61,625 bases of DNA from Klebsiella pneumoniae (GTDB lineage: Bacteria; Pseudomonadota; Gammaproteobacteria; Pseudomonadales; CAMAPQ01), in NCBI GenBank assembly GCA_945860125.1, contig CAMAPQ010000003.1, forward strand, positions 1-61,625, written 5' to 3'. The notes beneath the pieces are model-generated. The model saw nothing but the letters and a program-made list of their open reading frames with translations. It ran no database searches and was not told the origin of the DNA. The position numbers and the translations under genes were made by a program. Shown here piece after piece: positions 35,964 through 45,934 of the stretch; positions within the stretch are counted from its first letter, which is position 1; every line of letters starts with the position of its first letter.

Positions 35964-36139
35964 CTAATAATTTATATTCTCAGATCGTATGACGTACATA
36001 ATCTGATCAAATCAGCATACATTTTAAATATTACAGTTGTGAGTCATTAAACGGGGTCTGTCGCGTTAACACAGATACGTGAAATTTTGGCGGCGCGCTA
36101 TGCGCATTTAAACAAACTGGACTGCGTTAAAGCATAATA
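35964..36139. other. gap between orphan gene and tRNA-Thr
   Basis: 176 bp with no gene. It includes GGCGGCGCGCTATGCGCATT. I see no attachment-site repeat of the tRNA 3' end in the surrounding sequence. Confidence 0.5.
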
Positions 36140-36215
36140 TGGTGCCGGAAAAAGGAATCGAACCCTCGACCTTCTCATTACGAATGAGCTGCTCTACCGA
36201 CTGAGCTATTCCGGC
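36140..36215 (-). tRNA. tRNA-Thr (anticodon CGT)
   Basis: 76 nt folding as a standard cloverleaf: acceptor GCCGGAA pairing with TTCCGGC, D-arm AGCTCAGTCGGTAGAGC, anticodon loop TTCGTAA with CGT, T-arm GGGTTCGATTC and an encoded CCA end. It reads ACG codons. A short open frame across it (36108-36299) is spurious. Confidence 0.97.
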
Positions 36216-36373
36216 GTATGATTCAAAGATAAGGCAAATGAAAGAGCCGACTATCATACCTAAAAAAACCCAAAGGTGAAACTGATGCCTCTTTAACACA
36301 GCTTTTTTTAAAGCTTTATCTATACTCTAAAAAGACTCAATAGGCCAACCCAAATAATAGGCTCGATTTACGT

Positions 36374-38236
36374 ATGAAAGAAAAAAAAATTTTGATCATT
36401 ACACGTAACTTACCTCCCCTAGTAGGAGGCATGGAAAGGTTAAACTGGCATATCATAGATGCGCTAGCAAAAGAAAATCAGGTCTGCGTCATTTGCCCTA
36501 AAGGCTCTCAGTTACAAAATATTCCCAACATAACCTACCAAGAAATTCAGCTTCAACCCTTACCACTATTTTTAGCGCTTAGCTTATATGCTGCAATTAA
36601 AACATCGTTAGATTTTAAGCCAAATATTGTACTTGCTGGAAGTGGGCTTATGGCGCCGATTGCATGGCTAGCTGCGCGTTCAATTGGTGCTATCTGTGCA
36701 ACTTATATACACGGCCTAGATATCGTAGTGAATCACATTGGTTATCAAACAATTTGGCTCCCTTTTATTCGAGCACAAAACATTTTAATTGCAAACAGCA
36801 GCGTTACAGCTTCACTCGCTAAAGAAAAGGGCATTAAATCAGAAAAAATTAATATCATTCACCCTGGTGTCTATATCGACCAAAAAGAAGTTTCACAAAC
36901 ACTAACACTTGAATTTTGTAAAAAATATGAATTAGGAAATGGCCCTTTCTTGTTATTTATTGGTAGGATTACAAAAAGAAAAGGTTTAAAACCATTTCTT
37001 TTAAACATTTTTCCGCAAATTCTCAAATGCTATCCAACAACACAGTTAATTGTTGTGGGTGAACCGCCTATACATGCATTAAATGCGGCAATCGATTGTC
37101 AAGATAGTATTCTAGATGCAATCTCACAGCTGAATTTAAGTTCTCACGTAAAATTTATTGGTGAATTAAATATTCATTCAGAACAATTAGCTTTGATTTA
37201 TCAATTAGCATCAGTACATGTTTTTCCGATCCAAGCCATACCAGGCGACATAGAAGGCTTTGGCATGGTTGCAATTGAAGCAGCTGCACATGGAACGCAG
37301 ACGGTTGCTTTTGCGGTAGGCGGCGTTGTGGACGCTATTGCAGAAAACATAAGCGGCCGTTTAATTGAAATAGGAAATAATAGTGAGTTTGCATCAGCTG
37401 TTATTGACTTAATTAAAAACCCTCTACCCAAAAATAATGTAAAAATATTTGCTCGACAATTTTCTTGGCAATTTTTTGCAGAAAAACTCATGATATCACT
37501 GGATAAAAAACATAACCTTTCGAGTGATAGGCAGCCTCACGCATTACTAGACTTAGCCTCGCGCCGATTAAAAGGGATCAAAATTGAAAAACTCTTAGGA
37601 CTAACAGACAAAAAAATAAAATACCGCCTATTAGAAATTGGCACAGGTAGTGGTGGTATTGCCCATTACTTTGCATGTCAATCAGAGTTACAGTGCGAAG
37701 TAACAGCCGTTGATACAGCCGATCAACGCCTAGAAAAGCAAGGTTATACTTTTGTAAAGGTACATGATACTCAGTTACCATTCGAAGATGAGAGCTTTGA
37801 TATAGTGATCAGCAATCATGTTATTGAACATGTGGGAGATATAACAGCTCAATTAGCCCATTTAAAAGAGGTAAAGCGCGTGCTTTCATCAAACGGTAAA
37901 GGCTATCTTGCAGTTCCAAATCGCTGGATGTTAATTGAACCACATTATAAACTCATTTTTTTGAGCTGGTTACCAAAGCCATTAAGAACCCCCTATTTAA
38001 AATGGATGAAACGAGGTGAAAATTATGACTGCGAGCCTCTCTCTCTTGCTAAAACTGAACGATTACTTACTCAAACAGGTTTTATTATTCAAGGAAAAAC
38101 ACTTGAAGCAATTGGCTTAATGTATAAAATTGAAGGCGGTGGTTTACTATTAAAATTAATAACTATGCTGCCAAAAATATGCTTAAAAATGCTTGAACCA
38201 ATCATTCCAACTTTAATTTATACATACAAAAAATAA
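36374..38236 (+). CDS. glycosyltransferase (GT4) fused to a SAM methyltransferase
   Basis: A 620-residue two-domain protein. Residues 1 to about 380 are a GT-B glycosyltransferase of family 4: N-terminal RNLPPLVGGMERLNWH, a donor-binding segment FIGRITKRKGL, and EGFGMVAIEAAAHG as the E-x7-E motif. From about 395, HALLDLASRRLKGIKIEKLL leads into a class I methyltransferase with LLEIGTGSGG (about 418), VTAVD and IVISNHVIEHVGD. A terminal hydrophobic helix suggests membrane contact. It would add and methylate a sugar on a lipid-linked glycan. It is divergent from the tRNA. Confidence 0.85.
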   Translation: MKEKKILIITRNLPPLVGGMERLNWHIIDALAKENQVCVICPKGSQLQNIPNITYQEIQLQPLPLFLALSLYAAIKTSLDFKPNIVLAGSGLMAPIAWLAARSIGAICATYIHGLDIVVNHIGYQTIWLPFIRAQNILIANSSVTASLAKEKGIKSEKINIIHPGVYIDQKEVSQTLTLEFCKKYELGNGPFLLFIGRITKRKGLKPFLLNIFPQILKCYPTTQLIVVGEPPIHALNAAIDCQDSILDAISQLNLSSHVKFIGELNIHSEQLALIYQLASVHVFPIQAIPGDIEGFGMVAIEAAAHGTQTVAFAVGGVVDAIAENISGRLIEIGNNSEFASAVIDLIKNPLPKNNVKIFARQFSWQFFAEKLMISLDKKHNLSSDRQPHALLDLASRRLKGIKIEKLLGLTDKKIKYRLLEIGTGSGGIAHYFACQSELQCEVTAVDTADQRLEKQGYTFVKVHDTQLPFEDESFDIVISNHVIEHVGDITAQLAHLKEVKRVLSSNGKGYLAVPNRWMLIEPHYKLIFLSWLPKPLRTPYLKWMKRGENYDCEPLSLAKTERLLTQTGFIIQGKTLEAIGLMYKIEGGGLLLKLITMLPKICLKMLEPIIPTLIYTYKK

Positions 38237-38281
38237 TATAACTTACATTTAAATAAAATAACCTAAGTGCAATATTTAAAA

Positions 38282-38314
38282 TTTCAATGACATGGTAATC
38301 CCCTGTCATTGAAA
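38282..38314. terminator. hairpin between convergent genes
   Basis: A perfect 11-bp inverted repeat (TTTCAATGACA / TGTCATTGAAA) with an 11-nt loop between the stop of the glycosyltransferase-methyltransferase and the convergent SGNH-like gene. A/T-rich flanks on both sides suit a bidirectional terminator. Confidence 0.7.
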
Positions 38315-38374
38315 ACTTATTGCATCTAATGCCCGAATAATTCTATCCATCAAATAAGCACTTAAAAAAGCAAT

Positions 38375-39472
38375 CTAGGGAGAAATCAAGGTAGGCTTTA
38401 TGATTAAAAATAAATTTTCAGTAAATTTTTTTTTATCTTTTTTATCTAAGTGAGAACCATCAGGTAAATCAAAACTATTGAGAGCAGAATAATCATCAAA
38501 GTGAAACGATGCAGAATGTCTCAATAAGACTTTTTTCCAAAATAAATCTTGCGGGTATCTTTGTTGATCCATCTTCCAAATTAGTTTACTTGAAGGCATT
38601 CTTAATATTGTGACATGAACGCCCCGCGATTCAATTTTTTCCAAAAGAGAAATGAGCACACTTAAGCTTTCTTCAAAATTTTGAAGATTACCTTGCGGCA
38701 GCGTGGGAATTGCAGCTTCATAAGCATCTATGACAAATTCAAACTTACGAACCTGCTCTTCGGGAAGAGTAGACCCAAAATTGCGGATTATACGATTCAG
38801 ATAAAAAGATGGCAGAGCTAACTTACTGTAGTCTGCATCACGAGAGCGGTTATCATTTGTAATGAGATAATTACCCTTAGCTTGATGCTTGGGTTTGAGT
38901 GCTAAATCATAAATAACTTTATGAGGTTTCGCACCTTCAAGCCTTGTCACCATATAACTTAGTAAAAGCTTATCGATTTTTTGATCAATAAAGCGGTATA
39001 AAGGCTGCTGTTTTTTGTGTTCATACGCTTCCACCCAATCCCAGGATTTATCTTTGACAAGCAGAGTCTCAAGTGAAGCCTCGTTTAAATCCAGTATAAT
39101 ATTACCCATTACACTCGGATCATTTGCCAAATTTTTTAACACAGCAAAAACATTTGAACCGTCAATAGCAAGCTGGATCGGTTTTTTAGAAGACATTTCT
39201 TCTAATGCGTGCAAATCTAGCCCTAATTGAAAACGTGAAGCGCCCACCAAAATCAAAGCTTTATCGCTAAGCTGGGATGCTTTAGCTCGCTCTTGAGCCC
39301 ATAATTCAGCGTTATCAATCAGCGTGGGCGTCCAGTGAAGGGTACGTAAATTATTTTCAAAAAATAAAATTATTACCAATACAATAAAAGTACTGCCAAT
39401 AAAAACTAAAAACCAGTCTTGCTGATTAATAACATTAGCATTAGAACTGGAAGTAGATAAAGGCTCGGTCAT
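38375..39472 (-). CDS. SGNH-like membrane-anchored protein, partner of the MBOAT acyltransferase
   Basis: A protein of 365 residues with one N-terminal membrane helix (about 21-40) and a periplasmic domain. LVGASRFQLGL near residue 75 resembles the GxS nucleophile block of SGNH/GDSL-type acyltransferases and DGSHLDKKD near 345 resembles their Asp-x-x-His block. I use the ATG at 39472 (GGAGG 5 nt upstream); 39484 is possible. It overlaps the MBOAT gene by 32 bp, the arrangement of AlgI with AlgJ/AlgX-type partners. It probably finishes O-acylation of a polysaccharide. Confidence 0.75.
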   Translation of the reverse strand: MTEPLSTSSSNANVINQQDWFLVFIGSTFIVLVIILFFENNLRTLHWTPTLIDNAELWAQERAKASQLSDKALILVGASRFQLGLDLHALEEMSSKKPIQLAIDGSNVFAVLKNLANDPSVMGNIILDLNEASLETLLVKDKSWDWVEAYEHKKQQPLYRFIDQKIDKLLLSYMVTRLEGAKPHKVIYDLALKPKHQAKGNYLITNDNRSRDADYSKLALPSFYLNRIIRNFGSTLPEEQVRKFEFVIDAYEAAIPTLPQGNLQNFEESLSVLISLLEKIESRGVHVTILRMPSSKLIWKMDQQRYPQDLFWKKVLLRHSASFHFDDYSALNSFDLPDGSHLDKKDKKKFTENLFLIIKPTLISP

Positions 39473-40862
39473 CACCACCTCCAAACAAATAAATTACTAA
39501 CAATAAACTCGTCACTAAAAAAAGTTTCCCATGACTCGATAGTTTATTAATCAGCTGAAAATAATCATGGCTACGCCTAAAAATATGCCAAACAACCAGA
39601 AAAAAAAATGTACCAAAAACCAATTGAGACGTTTCATGTTCGAGAGGTAAATTCGATACTGTTGTTGTATTAACACCTAATAGCGACCGAACCAAAACAT
39701 TCAAATCAGTTAAATTTTTTATTCTAAATGGAACCCATGTTAAACAAATAACCAATGTCGTCAGCAAACTCAAAGGGATATTATATGCTGCTTTATTTCT
39801 ATAATAAGGCTTAAAAATTTTTTTGCATGACCGCTCAATAATGAGTAAAAATCCATGCATAGCACCCCATAATAAAAACAACCAAGATGCGCCATGCCAT
39901 AATCCACCCAGCATCATGGTAATCATTAAGTTTAGTGCCGTTCTTCCAGGAGAAATGCGGTTACCGCCAATACTAATGTAGAGATAATCACGCAACCAAC
40001 GAGATAAGCTAATGTGCCATCTTTGCCAAAAATCTGCAAACCCAAGGGCTGCGTAGGGTGCTTTAAAATTCTCAGGCAAATCAAAACCTAAGGTTTTTGC
40101 TATGGCAATTGCACATAGAGAATATCCGCAAAAATCGAAAAAAATTTGCCCTGAAAATGCAAATACACCACACCATGCCTGCCAAGGATTAGTCTGTTCT
40201 GGAAAATTAAAGACAAGATCTGCCGCAGGGGCCATGATCGTATCTGACAAAATAATTTTCATGAATAAGCCGATTATGAGCAAGCAAAAACCAAAACTAA
40301 TCTGCTCAAAATTTAGTGGTTTTAATGTGGCGCATTGCGGCAAAAATTCATCAGATCTAACAATAGGGCCTGCTACTAATTGGGGAAAAAAACTGACATA
40401 AAGCGCATAATCTAGAAATGATTTTTCTGCAGAAACTTTATTACGGTAAACATCTAAAACATAGGAAATTGTTTGAAAGGTATAAAATGAAATACCAACC
40501 GGAAGAACAATGTTCCAAGCAGGTGCTTGATAGTCCCAACCTAACCAAGCTACGCATTGAGAGAATGTAACAAGGAGTAGCTCTCCATATTTAAAAACCC
40601 CCAATAAACTTAGACTTATCATTATACTGACACATAGTAATATTTTTTTTTGTTTTGGATGTTTTACCATTAGCTTGGCAATAGACCAGTCAAATACAGT
40701 GGAAAAAATTAATAAAGTTACAAAAATTGGATTCCATGCAGCATAAAAAATATAACCACTTAGACAAAGAAAAGCTTTACGTTGTACCCATCTGGGCAGG
40801 GAATAATAAACAAGTAACACCACACTAATAAAAATTATAAAAGTATATGTATTAAATGGCAC
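39441..40862 (-). CDS. MBOAT-family O-acyltransferase (AlgI-like)
   Basis: A polytopic inner-membrane protein of 473 residues that should pass acyl (probably acetyl) groups to the periplasm for polysaccharide O-acylation. Family signatures: the N-terminus VLLVYYSLPRWVQRKAFL, SFYTFQTISYVLDVYR, FFPQLVAGPIVR, WQRWHISLSRWLRDYLYI and the active-site histidine region GGLWHGASWLFLLWGAMHG. It is immediately upstream of the SGNH-like gene with overlapping ends. Confidence 0.92.
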   Translation of the reverse strand: MPFNTYTFIIFISVVLLVYYSLPRWVQRKAFLCLSGYIFYAAWNPIFVTLLIFSTVFDWSIAKLMVKHPKQKKILLCVSIMISLSLLGVFKYGELLLVTFSQCVAWLGWDYQAPAWNIVLPVGISFYTFQTISYVLDVYRNKVSAEKSFLDYALYVSFFPQLVAGPIVRSDEFLPQCATLKPLNFEQISFGFCLLIIGLFMKIILSDTIMAPAADLVFNFPEQTNPWQAWCGVFAFSGQIFFDFCGYSLCAIAIAKTLGFDLPENFKAPYAALGFADFWQRWHISLSRWLRDYLYISIGGNRISPGRTALNLMITMMLGGLWHGASWLFLLWGAMHGFLLIIERSCKKIFKPYYRNKAAYNIPLSLLTTLVICLTWVPFRIKNLTDLNVLVRSLLGVNTTTVSNLPLEHETSQLVFGTFFFLVVWHIFRRSHDYFQLINKLSSHGKLFLVTSLLLVIYLFGGGDDRAFIYFQF

Positions 40863-41121
40863 CTAATAATTCCAACTATAAATATAAAAACATATGAAAA
40901 GTCTCAGCCTAATTTATAAGGCCACATTAAAATAAAGCATCAGTGCAGCTAAGAATTTTTAAAATATAGCAGATCAAATACTTTTACGTATATGAAATTT
41001 TCTGATATTTATCACTCATATTGAGCGCCCCTCAAATAGCTATTATTTATTTTAAATAATGTAACGTTAGTGGTATCTTCATGCTTTGGTGATGAGCGCT
41101 ATCAAATACTTAGTGAAACCA
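40863..41121. other. AT-rich gap between MBOAT and glycosyltransferase genes
   Basis: 259 bp with no gene and no repeat of the A or B families. It must carry the promoter of the MBOAT gene. I see no convincing element. Confidence 0.5.
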
Positions 41122-42111
41122 TCAAGACGATAAATCTTTACTAAGGCTAAATAACTCGTTATAACCAATCATCATTTTTTCTTCGGTATACTGTTGCAGT
41201 ATTCTTTCTCGATTATAGGCACCCATATCAGCTCTAAGACTTGGGTTTTCTATGAGCTTTTTAAGATACATGCTCATTGCATCTACATCACCAAAATCAG
41301 TTAGATAACCCCCTTTTCCATGATGAATTAATTCAGGCATAGTTGATTTATTTGAAGTAACAACAGGAAGCCCACAAGCCATTGCCTCAGCCACAACCAA
41401 ACCAAAACCTTCGCGAAAAGTTGGAAATAATAAAATATCGCAATCTTGATACACAAACGGCATATCTTCATGAAGAACTCTACCTAACCAACTAATTTTT
41501 CCCTCTTTTTTATCCCCATGCTTATCAGAACCAATCATTATAATCTGAGTATTTTTCGGTAATTTATCTGATATCATTTCAATCAAATGAAACCCTTTTG
41601 CTTTTTTAAACGCACCAACATAAAGGATTTTAATTTTTTCATCTGCAGGTTTTTTTTCCTTAACAGGTATAAATTTATTATGATCAACTCCATTTTCAAT
41701 CACATGAATATCTTTTTTTATATTCAGTGTGTTTTTTGCAAGATCAGCAATAAAATGGCTTACTCCGGTTAAAATATCAGCATTTTTAACTGCAGAAACT
41801 ATTGCAGGCGCCAAAATATTTTTATAATAAAATTTTTGTGCAACGGATGAAAAATCAATAAACTCCCTGTCAATCCTAAATCCATGAAAGGTCAGTATAT
41901 TGATACTTTTATTTGATAAAATATACGGCCCTAAATCTGGAGAACTATGAATAATACAATTTTCTTTCTTATAAATAGACATTAATTTTGGACAAAGCGC
42001 TGCATAGGGAGAAATTGAAAAAATCTCATAATTTTTAATTTTTTGAGATAATTTCTCATGTAGAACATATGCACCATTTCCATATATTACTGGGCAATAT
42101 ATGCTCATCAT
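41122..42111 (-). CDS. glycosyltransferase family 4
   Basis: A 329-residue GT-B glycosyltransferase. LYVGAFKKAKGFHLI near 165 begins the C-terminal nucleotide-sugar domain; FPTFREGFGLVVAEAMACG contains the E-x7-E motif, and PVVTSNKSTMPELI follows. Substrate is not predictable. It overlaps the preceding GT2 gene by 4 bp, so the two probably act in one pathway, adding successive sugars to a lipid-linked repeat unit. Confidence 0.88.
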   Translation of the reverse strand: MMSIYCPVIYGNGAYVLHEKLSQKIKNYEIFSISPYAALCPKLMSIYKKENCIIHSSPDLGPYILSNKSINILTFHGFRIDREFIDFSSVAQKFYYKNILAPAIVSAVKNADILTGVSHFIADLAKNTLNIKKDIHVIENGVDHNKFIPVKEKKPADEKIKILYVGAFKKAKGFHLIEMISDKLPKNTQIIMIGSDKHGDKKEGKISWLGRVLHEDMPFVYQDCDILLFPTFREGFGLVVAEAMACGLPVVTSNKSTMPELIHHGKGGYLTDFGDVDAMSMYLKKLIENPSLRADMGAYNRERILQQYTEEKMMIGYNELFSLSKDLSS

Positions 42112-43193
42112 TTTTTTCTATCTCTTATTAAAAACATGTTAAGTTTATTATAAGCATTCCAAAAAAAAACAATTGATTTAAGTAAAATTCCAGCATAAGA
42201 TTTTTTCAGATGAAAAACTATTAACATAATCATTTTTAAATATTTAATGTTCTTTATTTTTATACCTGCTTCAAAAAAACTTATTTGCTCAGGCGTAGGC
42301 TGACCAAACTCTGAAACAAAACTTAATGCAACATAAACGACTCTATGTGGAAATAAATAATAAATTAATTTAACTCTTAATTTATCGTAAACACTAAGAG
42401 ATATACTTTCTGAAACCTCCAGAAAGTGATCCAATGCTAAAACCCAATCAACCATCTGTAATAGTCTTCGATCTCCATCAGCAGAAAACACACCAGGTTC
42501 TCTTAGACGAAAAAAAGCAGTAATATCTGATGTGCAAGCGCATAAACCATAACGCAAAAGTTCTGCCGTAAGCCACACATCGCTATTTATTTTATAATAT
42601 GAAGCACCCAAGCCACCAGTTTTTAAATAGATACTTTTTTTAATTATCGCGCCTGCCATCCAACCTGATGATGTCGTCCAAGGGACAAATAGTTTAAATG
42701 CCTCAGAGAGACTTAATACGCCATGAAATTTATCAGACCTAGTAAAACATCTTCTGTCGCTTAAACTCTCATCATATTGTAAAGAAGCATACAAATTTCC
42801 AAAAGCAAAAACCACCCTATCATCTTTACGAATTAAACTTATCATTTTTTCAATACAATCTGGCGTGATAAGGTCATCAGACGATAAAAAAGCAATATAC
42901 TCACCTTCAGCATAGGAAGCAGCAAAACCAAAACTTTCATTCATTGATAGAAAAGAATTAGTTTTAATTTTTCTTATTTTTGAATGTATTAATGAAGCGA
43001 GAAACTCATCTGTTCCATTCGTACTATGATTATTAGATACAATTACTTCAATATTAGAATAGGTTTGATTTAAGGCACTTTCGATACAGGCTTTTAGATA
43101 GTCTAAATTCTGATTATAAGTTGGTATAACGATACTAACTAACGGCTCAAAGACCGTGTGATTTAACGGTACATGATCATTACTTTCGTCCAT
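42108..43193 (-). CDS. glycosyltransferase family 2
   Basis: A 361-residue GT-A enzyme: VSIVIPTYNQNLDYLKACIE near residue 19, VIVSNNHSTNGTDEFL, and FLSSDDLITPDC with the Asp-x-Asp-like SDD near 103. The C-terminal third is hydrophobic/basic and could touch the membrane. Its stop overlaps the GT4 start (ATGA). It is followed upstream by the flippase gene with a 71-bp gap. Donor and acceptor sugars are unknown. Confidence 0.88.
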   Translation of the reverse strand: MDESNDHVPLNHTVFEPLVSIVIPTYNQNLDYLKACIESALNQTYSNIEVIVSNNHSTNGTDEFLASLIHSKIRKIKTNSFLSMNESFGFAASYAEGEYIAFLSSDDLITPDCIEKMISLIRKDDRVVFAFGNLYASLQYDESLSDRRCFTRSDKFHGVLSLSEAFKLFVPWTTSSGWMAGAIIKKSIYLKTGGLGASYYKINSDVWLTAELLRYGLCACTSDITAFFRLREPGVFSADGDRRLLQMVDWVLALDHFLEVSESISLSVYDKLRVKLIYYLFPHRVVYVALSFVSEFGQPTPEQISFFEAGIKIKNIKYLKMIMLIVFHLKKSYAGILLKSIVFFWNAYNKLNMFLIRDRKK

Positions 43194-43264
43194 ATAAATA
43201 ACTCACATAATATAACTGTTTTTAAATATAGTTTTTTGTGTTTAAAATGCAAACACCTCTTTCA

Positions 43265-44746
43265 TTACCCATTGGACTTCATATATCTATAACCAAACAG
43301 CCAGGAAGCACCTACCACTAAAAAAGAAACTCCCGCTAATGTTAAACCAAGCCCGTATCTTGATGAGGGAAAATAACCCCATTGATAAAACAAAAAAGGA
43401 GGAAAAATGCTAATTAAAATCACGACTAACTCTGGCAGCAGACTGATCGCGTACCAACGTCTTGCAACACCGATTAACACTTTTCGGTGAATAGCAAAAA
43501 CTGAAAAAAGAATATACCCAACATTCACCATTAACCAAGCAAAACCTCCGGCCACCAAACCATAAGATAATACGCTCACAATAGACAAAGGCAGAAGAAT
43601 TAAACAAGCAAGCATATTTTGATATAGCGCAAACTTAGGCCAGCCAGCTGCCAAGGTCAGCGCATAAGGGATGTGCATTAATGCATTACAAGCAGCGCCA
43701 ATGGATAACATTATCAATACATAAGGCAAGGCATGAGGATAATTATGATTACCAATATAAATGAATAAAATATCCGAAGGAAAAAAAACTAACATAGCCG
43801 CAAAAGGCATTACAAGACAAGCAACCAATCTAGAACCAATAAGATAGGTATGCGTGAGTGATACAACATCACCCAACGTAAACTGCTGAATCATTTTGGG
43901 TAGCCATGCATTCATGACTAAACCCGCAGGACGGGTTAAAACACTTACCATTGACCAAGCCAGCATATAAAAACCAAATTCTTCCAAAGGTAAAATACGA
44001 CTTAAAACAATTTTATCTAAGCTTGTCAAAAGTAGCGATACAATCGTAACGCCCAACATATCACACGCATATTTTTTAGTGCGATGAAACACAGCAAAAT
44101 CAAATCTTGTTTTGCCTGAAGGGAAGATACGCCACAAAACACAAGCAATGATTAATAAATGCAGCGCAGTTATAAGGGCGTGCCAACTAAAAAAAACAAG
44201 TATCGTTTGATTTTTATCAATCAAGAAAGGAATAGCACCGATAAACCGTAGAGCACTCATGGAGGTATTAATCACATTCATCAAAGGCTGACGCTGCAAA
44301 CCAATAAACCCACCGGTATAAAAAGAAATAGGCAACTGAAAAAATAATTGCACAGCCATCAGTTGTAATGATTGCTCAACAAGCTTTATAGGCAATTGTT
44401 GTATTTTTAACCAAGAAGTCGCAAGCAGAGGAATACTAAAAAAAGCAGGGATAAAACAAAAAATCGCAAAACCAATATAAATCACTTCCAGCGTTCTAAG
44501 GGTTGTACGTACCTGTTTTTTTCCCTCATCAGTTGCTGTTTGTCCTGCAATCTCTCTTGTTAAAGCCGGCGTTAGCCCCATATCAAAAATTAAAGTAATA
44601 CCTGCTAAAGTTGCAAAAACCCCGATTAGCCCAAAACCATCAGGGCCAAGATAATGTAGATAAACAGGCATAATCACAATCTGTATAATTGCAGTTATGC
44701 TGCTACCTAGAAGGTTACTTAGAAAGTTAGTTTTAAGAGAGGTCAT
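43265..44746 (-). CDS. Wzx-type polysaccharide flippase
   Basis: A 493-residue polytopic membrane protein of the oligosaccharide/polysaccharide flippase (MOP) family. It begins MTSLKTNFLSNLLGSSITAI with the helix PVYLHYLGPDGFGLIGVFA, typical for Wzx. About 12-14 membrane segments are visible. It would move undecaprenyl-linked repeat units across the inner membrane. No Wzy polymerase is recognised nearby, so how the glycan is polymerised, if it is, cannot be seen. Confidence 0.88.
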   Translation of the reverse strand: MTSLKTNFLSNLLGSSITAIIQIVIMPVYLHYLGPDGFGLIGVFATLAGITLIFDMGLTPALTREIAGQTATDEGKKQVRTTLRTLEVIYIGFAIFCFIPAFFSIPLLATSWLKIQQLPIKLVEQSLQLMAVQLFFQLPISFYTGGFIGLQRQPLMNVINTSMSALRFIGAIPFLIDKNQTILVFFSWHALITALHLLIIACVLWRIFPSGKTRFDFAVFHRTKKYACDMLGVTIVSLLLTSLDKIVLSRILPLEEFGFYMLAWSMVSVLTRPAGLVMNAWLPKMIQQFTLGDVVSLTHTYLIGSRLVACLVMPFAAMLVFFPSDILFIYIGNHNYPHALPYVLIMLSIGAACNALMHIPYALTLAAGWPKFALYQNMLACLILLPLSIVSVLSYGLVAGGFAWLMVNVGYILFSVFAIHRKVLIGVARRWYAISLLPELVVILISIFPPFLFYQWGYFPSSRYGLGLTLAGVSFLVVGASWLFGYRYMKSNG

Positions 44747-44798
44747 GAAAAAAGCAGCCCATTAATTCTTTGTAGGTAGATTAATTTACCTCTCTTAA

Positions 44799-45893
44799 CT
44801 ATAGGCTGATAACTTCAATATTTTTCAGGTGAGAAAGTTTTATCTGTGAAACAATTTCGCTTAAGTAGTTGGGGTTAGAGACAATAAGCAAGTCTTTATC
44901 GGATGCCTCACAATAAAAGTCTGCTTTATCTTTAATTGAAATGCGAGAGCCTGGCAAAAACTTACCTACTTTATGAGGGTTAATATCGATAGCAAAATCA
45001 ATTTTATTTAACAGCCTATTCATTGCAGCACAATGAGCTAAGAACATACAACCCTTAGTTGAAGCACCCCAAATATAGCCACGTCGTTTTTCAGAAAGCA
45101 TGCTATCAATAGTGTTTATCTGATCAACCAAAGAGGGAAATAACTTATAAAAATCAATAAATGCCCAAGCGCCATCCTCATACTCATTGGAAAAATCATC
45201 AGAAAAATCACTTATTTGTGCAATAATATATTGATATTGATCATCAAATAATAATCCTGAACTAATCAATTTATTTGAGAACATCTTGGACAATGCGTCT
45301 TGTGAAAAATAGTTAACATGCTCGTAGGTTATATCAAAAAATGCCTGATTTTTTAAAATCCAATCATAATTAGGTACTTCTATATATATTTTAACTGTAC
45401 CAAATATTATTTTTAATAACCGCAAAAAATCATGCGGCTTAGGAATATGCTCTAAAACGTGCCGAAGAACAATTAAATCTGCTTTTATTCTATCGCTACC
45501 TAATAGATATCGCTTAAAAATATTAGGATTATCACCTTCATATGTCGCATCAAACCCAATCACTTTGAAAAGCTGATTTTCTTCAAGTAAGCTAAAAAAA
45601 TCACCTTTACCACAACCCACCTCAACGACTGTTGCCCCACAAGAAATATTTTTTTTAAGCAACTCTAAAACGCATCGCATATGATATTGAAACTGGGGAG
45701 AAAAAGCCTGACTATTCTGGTAGTTTTCATCATACATTCCTATTGTCGACTCAAAAGCTGAGTTCTCAACAAAATTTAACACGCTATTCTTTCTTAAAAG
45801 CAATTTCCCAAAAATCTCTTGCTCATTTAAAGATAATAAAGGCCGGTTAGGCACAGCAGGTATTGATAATATAGAGGGTGAAAGACTAAGCAT
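44799..45893 (-). CDS. SAM-dependent methyltransferase with C-terminal Methyltransf_14-like domain
   Basis: A 364-residue protein. The Rossmann SAM motif VVEVGCGKGDFFSLL lies near residue 90, followed by LIVLRHVLEHIPKPHDFL. The C-terminal part (GYIWGASTKGCMFL, FAIDINPHKVGKFLPGS) matches the second domain of sugar C-methyltransferases of the NovU/TylCIII type. Unlike the gene at 47748 it lacks the N-terminal Cys-rich zinc domain. It may methylate a sugar or a related intermediate; the exact target is not clear. Confidence 0.78.
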   Translation of the reverse strand: MLSLSPSILSIPAVPNRPLLSLNEQEIFGKLLLRKNSVLNFVENSAFESTIGMYDENYQNSQAFSPQFQYHMRCVLELLKKNISCGATVVEVGCGKGDFFSLLEENQLFKVIGFDATYEGDNPNIFKRYLLGSDRIKADLIVLRHVLEHIPKPHDFLRLLKIIFGTVKIYIEVPNYDWILKNQAFFDITYEHVNYFSQDALSKMFSNKLISSGLLFDDQYQYIIAQISDFSDDFSNEYEDGAWAFIDFYKLFPSLVDQINTIDSMLSEKRRGYIWGASTKGCMFLAHCAAMNRLLNKIDFAIDINPHKVGKFLPGSRISIKDKADFYCEASDKDLLIVSNPNYLSEIVSQIKLSHLKNIEVISL

Positions 45894-45934
45894 GCGGATG
45901 CTCCCTATGCTAATTCAATTTTCAAAAAAATAAG

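Noticed and set aside
36140..36215. tRNA-Thr as the attachment site of an integrated element
   Set aside because: I find no integrase gene and no second copy of the tRNA 3' end in the window.
36108..36299. 63-codon frame across tRNA-Thr
   Set aside because: It includes the whole tRNA gene; common false call.
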